Shown here: positions 52,981-61,117 of the stretch, one piece after another
Numbering within the stretch: position 1 is the stretch's first letter
Layout of the letters: each line of letters opens with the position of its first letter
Origin: Streptomyces sp. TSRI0281
GTDB lineage: Bacteria; Actinomycetota; Actinomycetes; Streptomycetales; Streptomycetaceae
Direction: 5' to 3'
Length of the DNA: 64,000 nucleotides
Assembly: GCF_001905125.1 (NCBI RefSeq)
Contig: NZ_LWLE01000001.1
Location: 586,880-650,879 of the forward strand
The notes under the pieces: generated by a model
What the model was told of the DNA's origin: nothing
Seen by the model: the letters and a program-made list of their open reading frames with translations, nothing else
The model's database searches: none
Program-made: the position numbers and the translations under genes

Positions 52981-53170
52981 GTGTAGTCCCGCCCCGTTCC
53001 TCGGCTGCCAGATTACGGAGGGGACGTACGAGCATGGAACCTCGGATCGCCCCACGAGACCGCACTGTGATGCTTGTCGCTCCGAAGCGCCGCGGGTTCG
53101 CGGGCCCACGTCACCCGACCCGCCCCGGCAGTGACATGGGGTCAGGGGACGGCGCGGTGGTGACTGCGGG

Positions 53171-56100
53171 TCAGGGGTTGACGCGGTAGGAGGCGATGGC
53201 CTGTTCGTAGATGGCGGTGACCTTGTCCTGGTCGTCCTGCGGGCCGAGCACCTGAATGATGTGGTACTTGCCGTCCACGATCATCACCAGATTGCGCACG
53301 TACACCTCGCGGCCGTTGCTGTCCTGCCAGGTGAACTGTCCCTCCGCCATGGCCTGTCGGCCGACATCGACCCGGCGCAGACCGACCGAGGAGGACCAGC
53401 TGGAGTCCCGGAACGGCTGGAGCTCCGGCTCCTTGTCCCGCTGATACGCGAGCGGGTCGGCGCCGTTGGCCTTGACGGTGTCGCGTCCGGGCACGATCAG
53501 CAGGCTGAACCCGTCGCTGCCGTAACGGATCTGACGGTCCGCGTTGGCGGGGCTGCGCTGCCAGCCCTTGAGTACGCCGACCTCGAAGCCCTCCGCGTCC
53601 TTGCGCAGCGCATAGCCCGGGGCGAGCGCGACGGCGGAACGGCTGGTCTGCGGCTGCTGGGAACCGGGGGTACCGGAGGCGCCGCCGGAGGGCTGGGGCA
53701 CGCCGGGCCCCGTGGGGGTCACCGAACCGGACGGCGCCGCTCCGGTGCCGGGATCGTCCTCGGCCATGAAGATCAGGGCGTACGCCACCGCTGCGGCCAT
53801 GCCCAGCAGGATGAGGACCAGCAGCATCCGGCCCAGGCTGCGCGGCGCCTTCCCCTCGCGCTGCCGCGCGGGTTCCCGCAGCACCTTGGGGCCCTTGGGC
53901 TCACGCGGCGCGCGCGGCGGGCGGGAGGGCGGGGTCTCCCAGGACTCGGCGCTCTCGCGCGGCTCCTCGGGCAGCCGGGCGGGCTCCCGCCGCGGCTTCT
54001 CCACGCGCTGCTTCTGCTTGCCCTGGCGGTGCCGGCCGTGTGCCGAGCCGCCGCCCAGCCGGCCCCGGCGCCTGCGGACGAGCTCGCCCTTGCGGCGCAC
54101 GATGGGCAGCCGGGTCTCATCGGCCGAGGGCAGCGGGACGACGTCCGTGCCCGCTTCCGGCTCCGGGGCGGACCGCACCAGTGAGCGCAGCCAGCCGCTC
54201 AGCTCCTCGACATCGGGGCGCTCCGTGGGGTCCTGGCGCAGCAGCGACTCGACCACGGGGCGCAGGGCGCCGCACTCCTCCGCGAAGGCGGGCGGCTCGC
54301 CGCAGACCATCTGGACCAGTTCGGCGGCGTTCTCCTCGGGGTAGGGGGCGTGGCCCTGGACCGCGCGGTAGAGCAGGGCGCCGAGCGCCCACAGGTCGGT
54401 GGCGGGGCCGATGGGCGGTGCGAGCTGCCAGTTCTCGTGGACCGGTCCGGCCTGCTCGGGTGCCCAGCGTTCGGTGACCGCGCCGACGACGGCGATCCGG
54501 GCCTGCCGGGCACGTTCGGCGGCGAGCGGGGTGGCGGGGCCGCGGTAGGCGGGGGTCCCCCGGCCGCCCGCGACGACCTCGTCCCAGCCGCCCGACGCGC
54601 TCGCGGCGGCGGGCCGCGCGGTCCGCCCGGCCGGTACGGGGGTGTTGCCGGGGCGGCGGGAGTCGGCGCGCAGCGCGTCCTCGCCCGAGCCGCCCGCGGG
54701 GACGGGGCGGCCGGATCCCGGCCCGTCGCCCCAGCTGCCGGCCAGATGGACCCGACGGCCGGGCGGCCGGTCGCCGCCGTCGTCCTCGCCGCGTCCGTCC
54801 TCGTCGTCGTGCTCGTCGTCCCCGGTGTACGGGTCGCCCTTGGCGTAGGGGTCGTCCCCGGTGTACGGGTCGCGCTTGGCGTAGGGGTCGTCCGCGGCGT
54901 ACGGGTCGTCTTCGGCATACGCGTCGTCCGCCTCGTCGCTCCAGGCGCCGGGGAGCAGGGAATCGCCGCCGGGGGCCGGGCGCTGGACCGGGAGGAGAGC
55001 CGTGTCCTCGATGTCGCGGGCGCCGCTGGGAGCGCCGTCGGTGTCGTGCCCGGTGGGGTGCTGGTCCTCGACGTTGCCCCGGGCGGCGGCGCGTGCGCCC
55101 GCGCGGTAGGCGGCGATCGCCCCGGCGCGCGCGGCGCGCAACTGTGCGGCGCTCGCGGCATCGGGGTGCACGGCGCCCGGCTCGGCGGTGGGTCGCGCAC
55201 CGGCGTACGGAACGGTGGGTGCGGCAGGTCGCGGGACGAGCTCCTGGCTGTCCGAGGGCGCGGGTGACGGGTCCGCGTACGCGTCGGGAGCCACGGCGGG
55301 CACCACGTCCGTGCCGTACGTGCCGTACGTGGTGTACGTGCCTTCCGCCTCGGACGTGCCTTCCGTGTCCGACGTGCCTTGCGTGCTGTAGGGGTCGGCC
55401 GTTCCGTAGGTGCCGTACGGGCTTTCCGAGCCGCGCCCGTCGTCCTCGCCCCCGGCCCCGTCCTCGTATCCGTCGTCCCCGTGCCCGTCGTCGCCGTGCC
55501 CGTCGTCGCCGTGCCCGTCGTCGCCGTGCCCGTCGTACCCGTCCGCGCCGCCGTGCGCGGCGTCGTCATCGTGCGCGGCGGCATTGTCGTCATCGTCGTC
55601 GGGCAGCGGTGCCGTGACGTATCCGCACAGCGCTTCCTCGGCGGCCCCGGCCGCCAGTCCGGTCAGCACCACGCGGCCGTCGTCACAGATCAGGACCGTA
55701 CGGACGGTGATGTTCCGGTGGGTCCAGTCGTGCGCGTGCAGCACCCGCAGCGCCGCCAGCACATCGGAGCCGATCTCGGCGGCCCGGTACGGGTTGAGGG
55801 GACGCTCGGCGAGCAGGGCGGCCAGCGGGCGCGCCGCGACCAGTTCACTCACTATCCAAAGCGATCCCGCCTCGGCGAACACATCGAAGACCTGGTCGAG
55901 CCGTGGGTGGTCGGGCACCTGGGCAGCCGCCTGGGCGGCCTCGATCGCACGCCGGACCGCAGGGTCCGTGGAACGGCGTATCGCACGCCCCGTAGTGCGT
56001 CCGTGAACACGTCCGACGGCTGCGGGCAGGCCGTCGGCGTCGAGGACCTCGGCTTCCACGATCTCGGGCAACGGGACCTGACGTATCAGGACTTCCTGCC

Positions 56101-56206
56101 CGCTGTATGTGTCGAACGCCCGGGTCTCGACCAGTTCGTAACCGTCGAACGGAGGCAGGGGAAGGCGGTAGCGGTCGGCAAGCACCCGACCCGCGTAGTC
56201 GTCCAC
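53171..56206 (-). CDS. membrane-anchored pseudokinase with a giant insertion in the kinase fold (2)
   Basis: 1011 residues. Begins VDDYAGRVLADRYRLPLPP. The N-lobe lacks a Gly loop and the VAVK Lys. The catalytic loop is HRNITVRT (163-170; Asn for Asp) and DFG is replaced by LTGLA (about 181-185). The C-lobe resumes only at about residue 581 (ERWAPEQ, DLWALGALLYRA), after about 400 residues of Asp/Gly/His/Tyr-rich low complexity. A membrane helix at about 790-812 and an extracytoplasmic domain (EGFEVGVLKGWQRSP) follow. GTG 56206 has GGGGAGG close upstream, better than the earlier in-frame ATG 56239. Probably a scaffold or regulator of the neighbouring kinases. Confidence 0.9.
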   Translation of the reverse strand: MDDYAGRVLADRYRLPLPPFDGYELVETRAFDTYSGQEVLIRQVPLPEIVEAEVLDADGLPAAVGRVHGRTTGRAIRRSTDPAVRRAIEAAQAAAQVPDHPRLDQVFDVFAEAGSLWIVSELVAARPLAALLAERPLNPYRAAEIGSDVLAALRVLHAHDWTHRNITVRTVLICDDGRVVLTGLAAGAAEEALCGYVTAPLPDDDDDNAAAHDDDAAHGGADGYDGHGDDGHGDDGHGDDGHGDDGYEDGAGGEDDGRGSESPYGTYGTADPYSTQGTSDTEGTSEAEGTYTTYGTYGTDVVPAVAPDAYADPSPAPSDSQELVPRPAAPTVPYAGARPTAEPGAVHPDAASAAQLRAARAGAIAAYRAGARAAARGNVEDQHPTGHDTDGAPSGARDIEDTALLPVQRPAPGGDSLLPGAWSDEADDAYAEDDPYAADDPYAKRDPYTGDDPYAKGDPYTGDDEHDDEDGRGEDDGGDRPPGRRVHLAGSWGDGPGSGRPVPAGGSGEDALRADSRRPGNTPVPAGRTARPAAASASGGWDEVVAGGRGTPAYRGPATPLAAERARQARIAVVGAVTERWAPEQAGPVHENWQLAPPIGPATDLWALGALLYRAVQGHAPYPEENAAELVQMVCGEPPAFAEECGALRPVVESLLRQDPTERPDVEELSGWLRSLVRSAPEPEAGTDVVPLPSADETRLPIVRRKGELVRRRRGRLGGGSAHGRHRQGKQKQRVEKPRREPARLPEEPRESAESWETPPSRPPRAPREPKGPKVLREPARQREGKAPRSLGRMLLVLILLGMAAAVAYALIFMAEDDPGTGAAPSGSVTPTGPGVPQPSGGASGTPGSQQPQTSRSAVALAPGYALRKDAEGFEVGVLKGWQRSPANADRQIRYGSDGFSLLIVPGRDTVKANGADPLAYQRDKEPELQPFRDSSWSSSVGLRRVDVGRQAMAEGQFTWQDSNGREVYVRNLVMIVDGKYHIIQVLGPQDDQDKVTAIYEQAIASYRVNP
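54826..54945 (-). repeat. Asp/Pro/Tyr coding repeats in the pseudokinase insert
   Basis: Units encoding DDPYA, KRDPYTG, DDPYAKG and DPYTGDD repeat about every 6-12 codons. The DNA words are alternating forms of gtgtacgggtcg and gcgtaggggtcg. Confidence 0.85.
55484..55549 (-). repeat. 15-bp coding repeat (Gly-His-Gly-Asp-Asp) in the pseudokinase insert
   Basis: Four near-identical 15-bp units encode GHGDD, with a diverged copy on either side (GYDGHGDD, GYEDG). The composition suggests a metal-binding or flexible acidic segment. Confidence 0.9.
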
Positions 56207-56256
56207 GACGCCTCCCCAGAGCGCGCTGCCCCCGGTCATCAGGGCCGCATGAGTCA

Positions 56257-56287
56257 GTCAATTACGGTCAGTTGCCGCACAATTGAC
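56257..56287. promoter_or_regulatory. inverted repeat upstream of the pseudokinase gene
   Basis: GTCAATT and AATTGAC separated by 17 bp, 51-81 bp upstream of the pseudokinase start in an A/T-rich gap. Possible operator or promoter element. Confidence 0.3.
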
Positions 56288-56348
56288 CCATCATTCCGGC
56301 TGAGTACGGTCCCTTGTCTCTTACGATACGTGGCAAGCCGGGGCCACG

Positions 56349-56373
56349 CGGCCGGGTCGCGGCAACCCGGCCG
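56349..56373 (-). terminator. hairpin terminator after kinase 3
   Basis: A 9-bp stem (CGGCCGGGT / ACCCGGCCG) with a 7-nt loop, just beyond the kinase 3 stop. It suggests the pseudokinase gene has its own promoter. Confidence 0.65.
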
Positions 56374-56381
56374 TCCGACGG

Positions 56382-58439
56382 TCAGTCCGTGGGCTTGAAC
56401 GTGGCGAACGCCGTCTCGCGCAGCGTCCGGCACTCCGTGCCGTCCCACTCGCTCGCCTTGCAGCTGACCATGATCGAGTAGCCGCGCTTGGCGTCGACCT
56501 TGAAGCCGCGGTTCAGCACCCGGACCCGGATGCCCTTCTGGTCGCGCTCGAAACTCCAGTCGGCCACGGTCGGGTAGCCGTTGAAGTCGACCTTCTTGAT
56601 GCCGAGGTGCTTGTAGCCGTTGCTGAGGGCTTTGGTACCCGCCACGGCCCCCGCCCATGCCGCGGCCGCGTCGTCCCTCGGCGATCCGTTGAAGTCGACC
56701 TGGACGCGCGGGAAACCGCCGTCGGCGTTGTAGATCCCGCCGGAATTCTGCCCCGCTATGGCATCGCGCTCGAAGTCCTCGGGCATCGCCATGTCGAAGT
56801 GGAACCGCTTGTCGGTGACCTTCTCGTACCCGGCGGGCAGCGCGTCGGCCGGGGGCGGCGCGTCCGTCTTCGGGTCCTTGGCCGCCGGGTCCCCGGACGG
56901 CTGCTCGGAAGGCTTGCCGTCGCTCTGGCCCTGGCCCTCCTTCTGGCCGTCCCCCTTGCCCTCACCGGAACCGCCCGCCGAGACGGACGTGTCGCCCTTG
57001 CCCGAACCGCCGTTCCGGCTGTCCTTGTCGTCGCCCCCGGAGAGGGCGATCGCGAGCACCGTGCCGAGGATGGCGAGCGCCACGACGGCCGCGATGATCA
57101 CGAGCGTACGGCGGGGCACCACGTCCGTGAGGGACGCGCGGACGGCGGGGGCGGCCGACGGGGCCGGGGGGCGCTGCGGCGGTACCGCTGCCGCGGTGAC
57201 CGGCGCCTTCGGGGGCTTCGCGGGGGCCGCGGGGGCGGGCGTGGGGGCCGCGGCGGGCGATGCCGCGGAAGCCGTCGCGGGGCTCCGGGGGCGGGTCCCG
57301 GGCTTCGTCGACGGTTCGGCCGGGGTGGCCGCACCGGCCGGCCCGGACGCCGAGGCGGTGGCGGCAGCGGCTCCCGCTCCCGCCGCGAGGCCCGGCGTCG
57401 GCTTCGCGTTCCGCACGGAGCGCAGGGCTCCGCGCAGCCGGTCGCGGGCGCCCTCGCCGGACTCACCGGACCTGGCGGCCGGCTTGGGCACCTTCGGCGG
57501 CTTCCTGGTGGCGCTCCCGGCGTCGACGTCCACCGGCAGCGCCATGACCTGGGTGGAGTCGGCCGGCGGGGGCACCGGGAGGTCCGGAGCGTTGATCACG
57601 GCGTTGAGCAGGGCCCGTGCCCCGGCGTCGTCCAGCCGCTGGTCGGGGTCCCTGGCAAGCAGGCCGTAGATGACCTTCTCCAGCAGCGGGCCCGCATTCT
57701 TGGGCGGGTCGACCGGTTCGGTCATCACCGCCGTGAGGGTCGCGATCGCCGATCCCTTGTCGTACGGCGGGCAGCCCTCGACGCTCGCGTACAGCAGTCC
57801 GCCGAGCGACCACAGGTCGGCGGGCGGCCCCGGCTTGTGGCCGCGGGCCCGCTCCGGCGAGATGTACGAGGGGGCGCCGACGAGCATGCCGGTCGAGGTG
57901 ACCGACGGGTCCCCCTCGACCTGGGCGATGCCGAAGTCGGTGAGTACGACGCGGCCGTCCTCGGAGATCAGCACGTTGGACGGCTTCACATCGCGGTGCA
58001 GGATGCCCTCGCGGTGCGCCGAGCGCAGCACGTCGAGGATGGCGAGCCCGACCTCCGCGGCGCGCCTGGGTGTCAGCGTCCCGTCCTCGCGGATCGCCTC
58101 GGCGAGCGACTTGCCCTCGATCAGTTCCATGACGATCCACGGCCGGTCGTCCTCGTCGACCACGTCGTAGACGGTCACCGCGCCGTTGTTGCGGATCCGT
58201 GCGATCGCCTTCGCCTCACGCAGGGTGCGCGTGATCAGACGGCGCTTCTCCTCGTCGTCGATGGCCGACGGGAAGCGCAGTTCCTTGACCGCGACCGTGC
58301 GGCCCAGCGTCTCGTCGGCAGCGCGGTGGACCGTGCCCATGCCGCCCCGGCCGAGCACCTCCCCGAGCCGGTAACGCCCCGCGAGAAGACGACCTTCCTT
58401 GTCCCCTTGGGGCTCCCGTGCCTGCTCCGCCTCCGACAT
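56382..58439 (-). CDS. PknB-type Ser/Thr protein kinase, membrane-anchored (3)
   Basis: 685 residues. Intact kinase: LGRGGMGTV (29-37), Lys52, HRDVKPSN (148-155), DFG (168-170), SYISPERARG. The head numbering matches kinase 1 residue for residue, so they are close paralogues. A long Ala/Pro-rich juxtamembrane linker precedes a membrane helix (TLVIIAAVVALAILGTVLAI) and an extracytoplasmic domain (YEKVTDKRFHFDMAMPEDFE). No PASTA repeats. ATG 58439 follows GAGGGGACGC. The three tandem genes correspond to a kinase cluster conserved in Streptomyces, as far as I recall. Confidence 0.94.
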   Translation of the reverse strand: MSEAEQAREPQGDKEGRLLAGRYRLGEVLGRGGMGTVHRAADETLGRTVAVKELRFPSAIDDEEKRRLITRTLREAKAIARIRNNGAVTVYDVVDEDDRPWIVMELIEGKSLAEAIREDGTLTPRRAAEVGLAILDVLRSAHREGILHRDVKPSNVLISEDGRVVLTDFGIAQVEGDPSVTSTGMLVGAPSYISPERARGHKPGPPADLWSLGGLLYASVEGCPPYDKGSAIATLTAVMTEPVDPPKNAGPLLEKVIYGLLARDPDQRLDDAGARALLNAVINAPDLPVPPPADSTQVMALPVDVDAGSATRKPPKVPKPAARSGESGEGARDRLRGALRSVRNAKPTPGLAAGAGAAAATASASGPAGAATPAEPSTKPGTRPRSPATASAASPAAAPTPAPAAPAKPPKAPVTAAAVPPQRPPAPSAAPAVRASLTDVVPRRTLVIIAAVVALAILGTVLAIALSGGDDKDSRNGGSGKGDTSVSAGGSGEGKGDGQKEGQGQSDGKPSEQPSGDPAAKDPKTDAPPPADALPAGYEKVTDKRFHFDMAMPEDFERDAIAGQNSGGIYNADGGFPRVQVDFNGSPRDDAAAAWAGAVAGTKALSNGYKHLGIKKVDFNGYPTVADWSFERDQKGIRVRVLNRGFKVDAKRGYSIMVSCKASEWDGTECRTLRETAFATFKPTD

Positions 58440-58559
58440 GCGTCCCCTCTGCGATCAACCCGCCCTGGCAGAGCGTTCATTGTCCCTCACCCCGGGACCG
58501 GTCCTGGTGCCGGGTCCGTGGTCCGCCATGATGTGGCCGGAGGAAAGGGATCCCCCGTC

Positions 58560-59158
58560 ATGCCGATACGCAGGGCATTGTCCGCCGCCCTGCCGGTGTT
58601 TTCTCCGCTCGTCCTGGGAACGGCGAGCCTGCCCAGCGAACCACACCTCACGCCCGCAGCCTCCTACCCGCCCCGCCTCGTCGTCCAGGACGGGGCCCCG
58701 GCGGCGCCCCTGCCGGCCCGGAATTCCTCCTCCCCGCACCCCGTGCACTCCTCGGCCGGACCCGGGCGTCCGACCCGGAGTCGGGCCCGACGCCCGACCC
58801 GGAGTCGGGCCCGACGCCCGACCCGGAGTCGACCCGGAGTCCGACCCGACGCCCGACCCGACGCCCGACCCGACGCCCGGTTCCGGGCGGGCAGCATCAC
58901 CAGGACGTTCGTCGCGCCGGTGGTCCTCCAACTCGTCCGGGAGGGCGGGCTGAAGCCGCCGGTCCCGGTCGACCGGTATCCGCCCGGTCCGATACGCGGC
59001 CACGGCAACGACGGGCGTCGCATCACCCGCTCCCTGCTCACCCACACCGGCGAGCTCCGGAACCGGCCCTGCTGGAAGCGGAGTTCCGCCGCGGCCGACC
59101 CCGCTCCCCGCACCGGCCCTTCCCCGGCGGAGGCCGCGCCGCCCCTCGCTGATTCAGG
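58560..59158 (+). pseudogene. decayed serine hydrolase (class C beta-lactamase / DD-peptidase family)
   Basis: The start MPIRRALSAALPVFSPLVLG looks like a worn signal peptide, and ASYPPRLVVQDGAPAAPL fits the mature start of secreted serine hydrolases. After a tandem-repeat block the frame resumes with FRAGSITRTFVAPVVLQLVR, VDRYPPGPIRGHGNDGRRI and SLLTHTGEL. The family normally has SxTK here; Lys is replaced by Arg (SITR). About 40 residues expected between head and SxTK are replaced by Arg/Pro repeats, and everything after LLxHTSGL (the YxN and KTG boxes) is missing. The frame runs into the 3' end of glpD. Not expected to be active. Confidence 0.75.
58768..58881. repeat. 24/12-bp tandem repeats inside the pseudogene
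   Basis: Two and a half copies of a 24-bp unit (CGACCCGGAGTC plus GGGCCCGACGCC) are followed by about three copies of CGACCCGACGCC. They encode PTRSRARR and PDAR in the pseudogene frame and replace family sequence. Confidence 0.9.
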
Positions 59159-60868
59159 TCACTCGATCGGCACGATGTCCGGAGCGCCGAGCCGTGCCGC
59201 GTCCGCCGTCAGGTCGTCCGGCTGCCGCTGCGACTCCCGCTCCGCCTCCACCCGCTTCTCGTAGTGCTCGACCTCCCGCTCGATCCGCCCCTCGTCCCAG
59301 CCCAGCACCGGCGCCATCAGCTCCGCGCACTCCCGCGCGGAGCGGGTGCCCCGGTCGAAGGTCTCGATGGAGATCCGGGTGCGCCGGGTCAGTACGTCGT
59401 CGAGATGTCCGGCCCCCTCGTGCGAGGCGGCGTAGACGATCTCGGCCCGCAGATAGTCGTCCGCGGCGGCCAGCGGTTCACCCAGTGAGGGGTCTGCCGC
59501 GATCAGCTCCAGAAGCTCCTCGACCATTGAGCCGTACCGGTTCAGCAGATGCTCCACCCGGGCGACATGGATGCCGGTCCGGGCCGCGATCCTGGCGCGG
59601 GCGTTCCACAGGGCCCGGTAGCCCTCGGCGCCCAGCAGCGGGATGTCCTCGGTGACACAGGCCGCGACCCGCTGGTCGAGGCCGTGCACCGCCTCGTCCA
59701 CGGCGTCCTTCGCCATCACCCGGTACGTCGTGTACTTGCCGCCCGCGACGACCACGAGTCCGGGGACCGGGTGCGCCACCGTGTGCTCGCGCGAGAGCTT
59801 GCTGGTCGCGTCGGACTCACCGGCCAGCAACGGCCGCAGCCCGGCGTAGACACCCTGGACGTCGTCCCTGGTCAGCGGGGTGGAGAGCACCGAGTTGACG
59901 TGTTCGAGCAGATAGTCGATGTCGGCGCTGGACGCCGCCGGGTGGGCCTTGTCGAGGTCCCAGTCGGTGTCCGTCGTCCCGATGATCCAGTGGCGGCCCC
60001 ACGGGATCACGAACAGCACGGACTTCTCGGTGCGCAGGATCAGCCCGGTCGAGGAGTGGATGCGGTCCTTGGGGACGACCAGGTGGATGCCCTTCGACGC
60101 CCGGACGTGGAACTGCCCGCGCTCGCCGATCAGCGCCTGGGTGTCGTCCGTCCACACCCCGGTCGCGTTGACCACCTGTTTGGCCCGGACCTCGTACTCC
60201 CCGCCCCCTTCGACATCCTGCACCCGAGCCCCGACGACCCGCTCGCCCTCCCGCAGGAAGCCGATCACCCGGGCCCGGTTCGCCACATGGGCGCCGTATC
60301 CGGCGGCGGTGCGCACCAGGGCCGCCACATAGCGGGCGTCGTCCATCTGCGCGTCGTAGTACTGCAGGGCTCCGACCAGGGCGTCCCGCTTCAGCGCGGG
60401 CGCGACCCGCAGGGCGTGCCGGCGGGAGAGGTGGCGGTGCACCGGCAGCCCGCGGCCATGGCCCGACGAGATGGACATCGCGTCGTACAGCGCGACGCCG
60501 GAGCCCGCGTAGAGCCGCTCCCAGCCCTTGTGCTGCAACGGGTAGAGGAAGGGCACCGGCTTCACCAGGTGCGGGGCGAGCCGCTCCAGAAGCAGTCCGC
60601 GCTCCTTCAGTGCCTCGCGCACGAGCGCGAAGTCGAGCATCTCCAGATAGCGCAGCCCGCCGTGGATCAGTTTGCTCGACCGGCTCGATGTGCCGGATGC
60701 CCAGTCACGGGCCTCGACCAGCCCCGTCGAGAGCCCTCTGGTCACGGCGTCCAGCGCCGTCCCGGCGCCGACCACGCCCGCCCCCACGACCAGCACGTCC
60801 AGTTCGCGCTCGGCCATCGCGGCGAGCGCCGTGGCGCGCTCCGCGGGTCCCAGTGTCGCTGTCCTCAC
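59159..60868 (-). CDS. glpD: aerobic glycerol-3-phosphate dehydrogenase
   Basis: 569 residues. FAD-dependent oxidation of glycerol-3-phosphate to dihydroxyacetone phosphate with electrons to quinone. FAD motif LDVLVVGAGVVGAGTALDAV, SRSSKLIHGGLRYLE, GIHLVVPKDRIHSSTGLILR, WGRHWIIGTTDTDWD and VVAGGKYTTYRVMAKDAVD are present, followed by the C-terminal helical domain (RRTRISIETFDRG). Start is GTG 60868 with GGGAGG upstream. Its 3' end abuts the decayed hydrolase gene on the other strand. Confidence 0.96.
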   Translation of the reverse strand: MRTATLGPAERATALAAMAERELDVLVVGAGVVGAGTALDAVTRGLSTGLVEARDWASGTSSRSSKLIHGGLRYLEMLDFALVREALKERGLLLERLAPHLVKPVPFLYPLQHKGWERLYAGSGVALYDAMSISSGHGRGLPVHRHLSRRHALRVAPALKRDALVGALQYYDAQMDDARYVAALVRTAAGYGAHVANRARVIGFLREGERVVGARVQDVEGGGEYEVRAKQVVNATGVWTDDTQALIGERGQFHVRASKGIHLVVPKDRIHSSTGLILRTEKSVLFVIPWGRHWIIGTTDTDWDLDKAHPAASSADIDYLLEHVNSVLSTPLTRDDVQGVYAGLRPLLAGESDATSKLSREHTVAHPVPGLVVVAGGKYTTYRVMAKDAVDEAVHGLDQRVAACVTEDIPLLGAEGYRALWNARARIAARTGIHVARVEHLLNRYGSMVEELLELIAADPSLGEPLAAADDYLRAEIVYAASHEGAGHLDDVLTRRTRISIETFDRGTRSARECAELMAPVLGWDEGRIEREVEHYEKRVEAERESQRQPDDLTADAARLGAPDIVPIE

Positions 60869-60985
60869 TGCTGCCTCCCGGTAGATCGGGGTGGTCGGGC
60901 GCGGAGGTGCCGCCCGGCCGGGGAGGCCGGGGCGTCCGCGCCCACCTCTCGATTCTGTCCGCGGTCGGCGACTTCAGCCACCGCC

Positions 60986-60994
60986 TGTGGACAA
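60986..60994 (-). promoter_or_regulatory. DnaA-box match in the glpD upstream region
   Basis: TGTGGACAA, i.e. TTGTCCACA on the minus strand, the preferred Streptomyces DnaA box. It lies 118-126 bp upstream of glpD and about 125 bp before the divergent dehydrogenase-like gene. Confidence 0.35.
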
Positions 60995-61117
60995 CACCCC
61001 CGCGACTGGAGCCACACAATGCGACATATAGGTCATATTTACGCCTAGTCTGACATTGCGCTGTCCCCAGCGGTTGCGCTTTCTGTCTTCTTGGTCTTAG
61101 GGAAGGACGGCCTCGAC

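Noticed and set aside
56607..59264. An 885-codon plus-strand frame covering kinase 3
   Set aside because: The part before 58560 is antisense to an unambiguous kinase. Only the segment from ATG 58560 has protein-family sequence (the decayed hydrolase).
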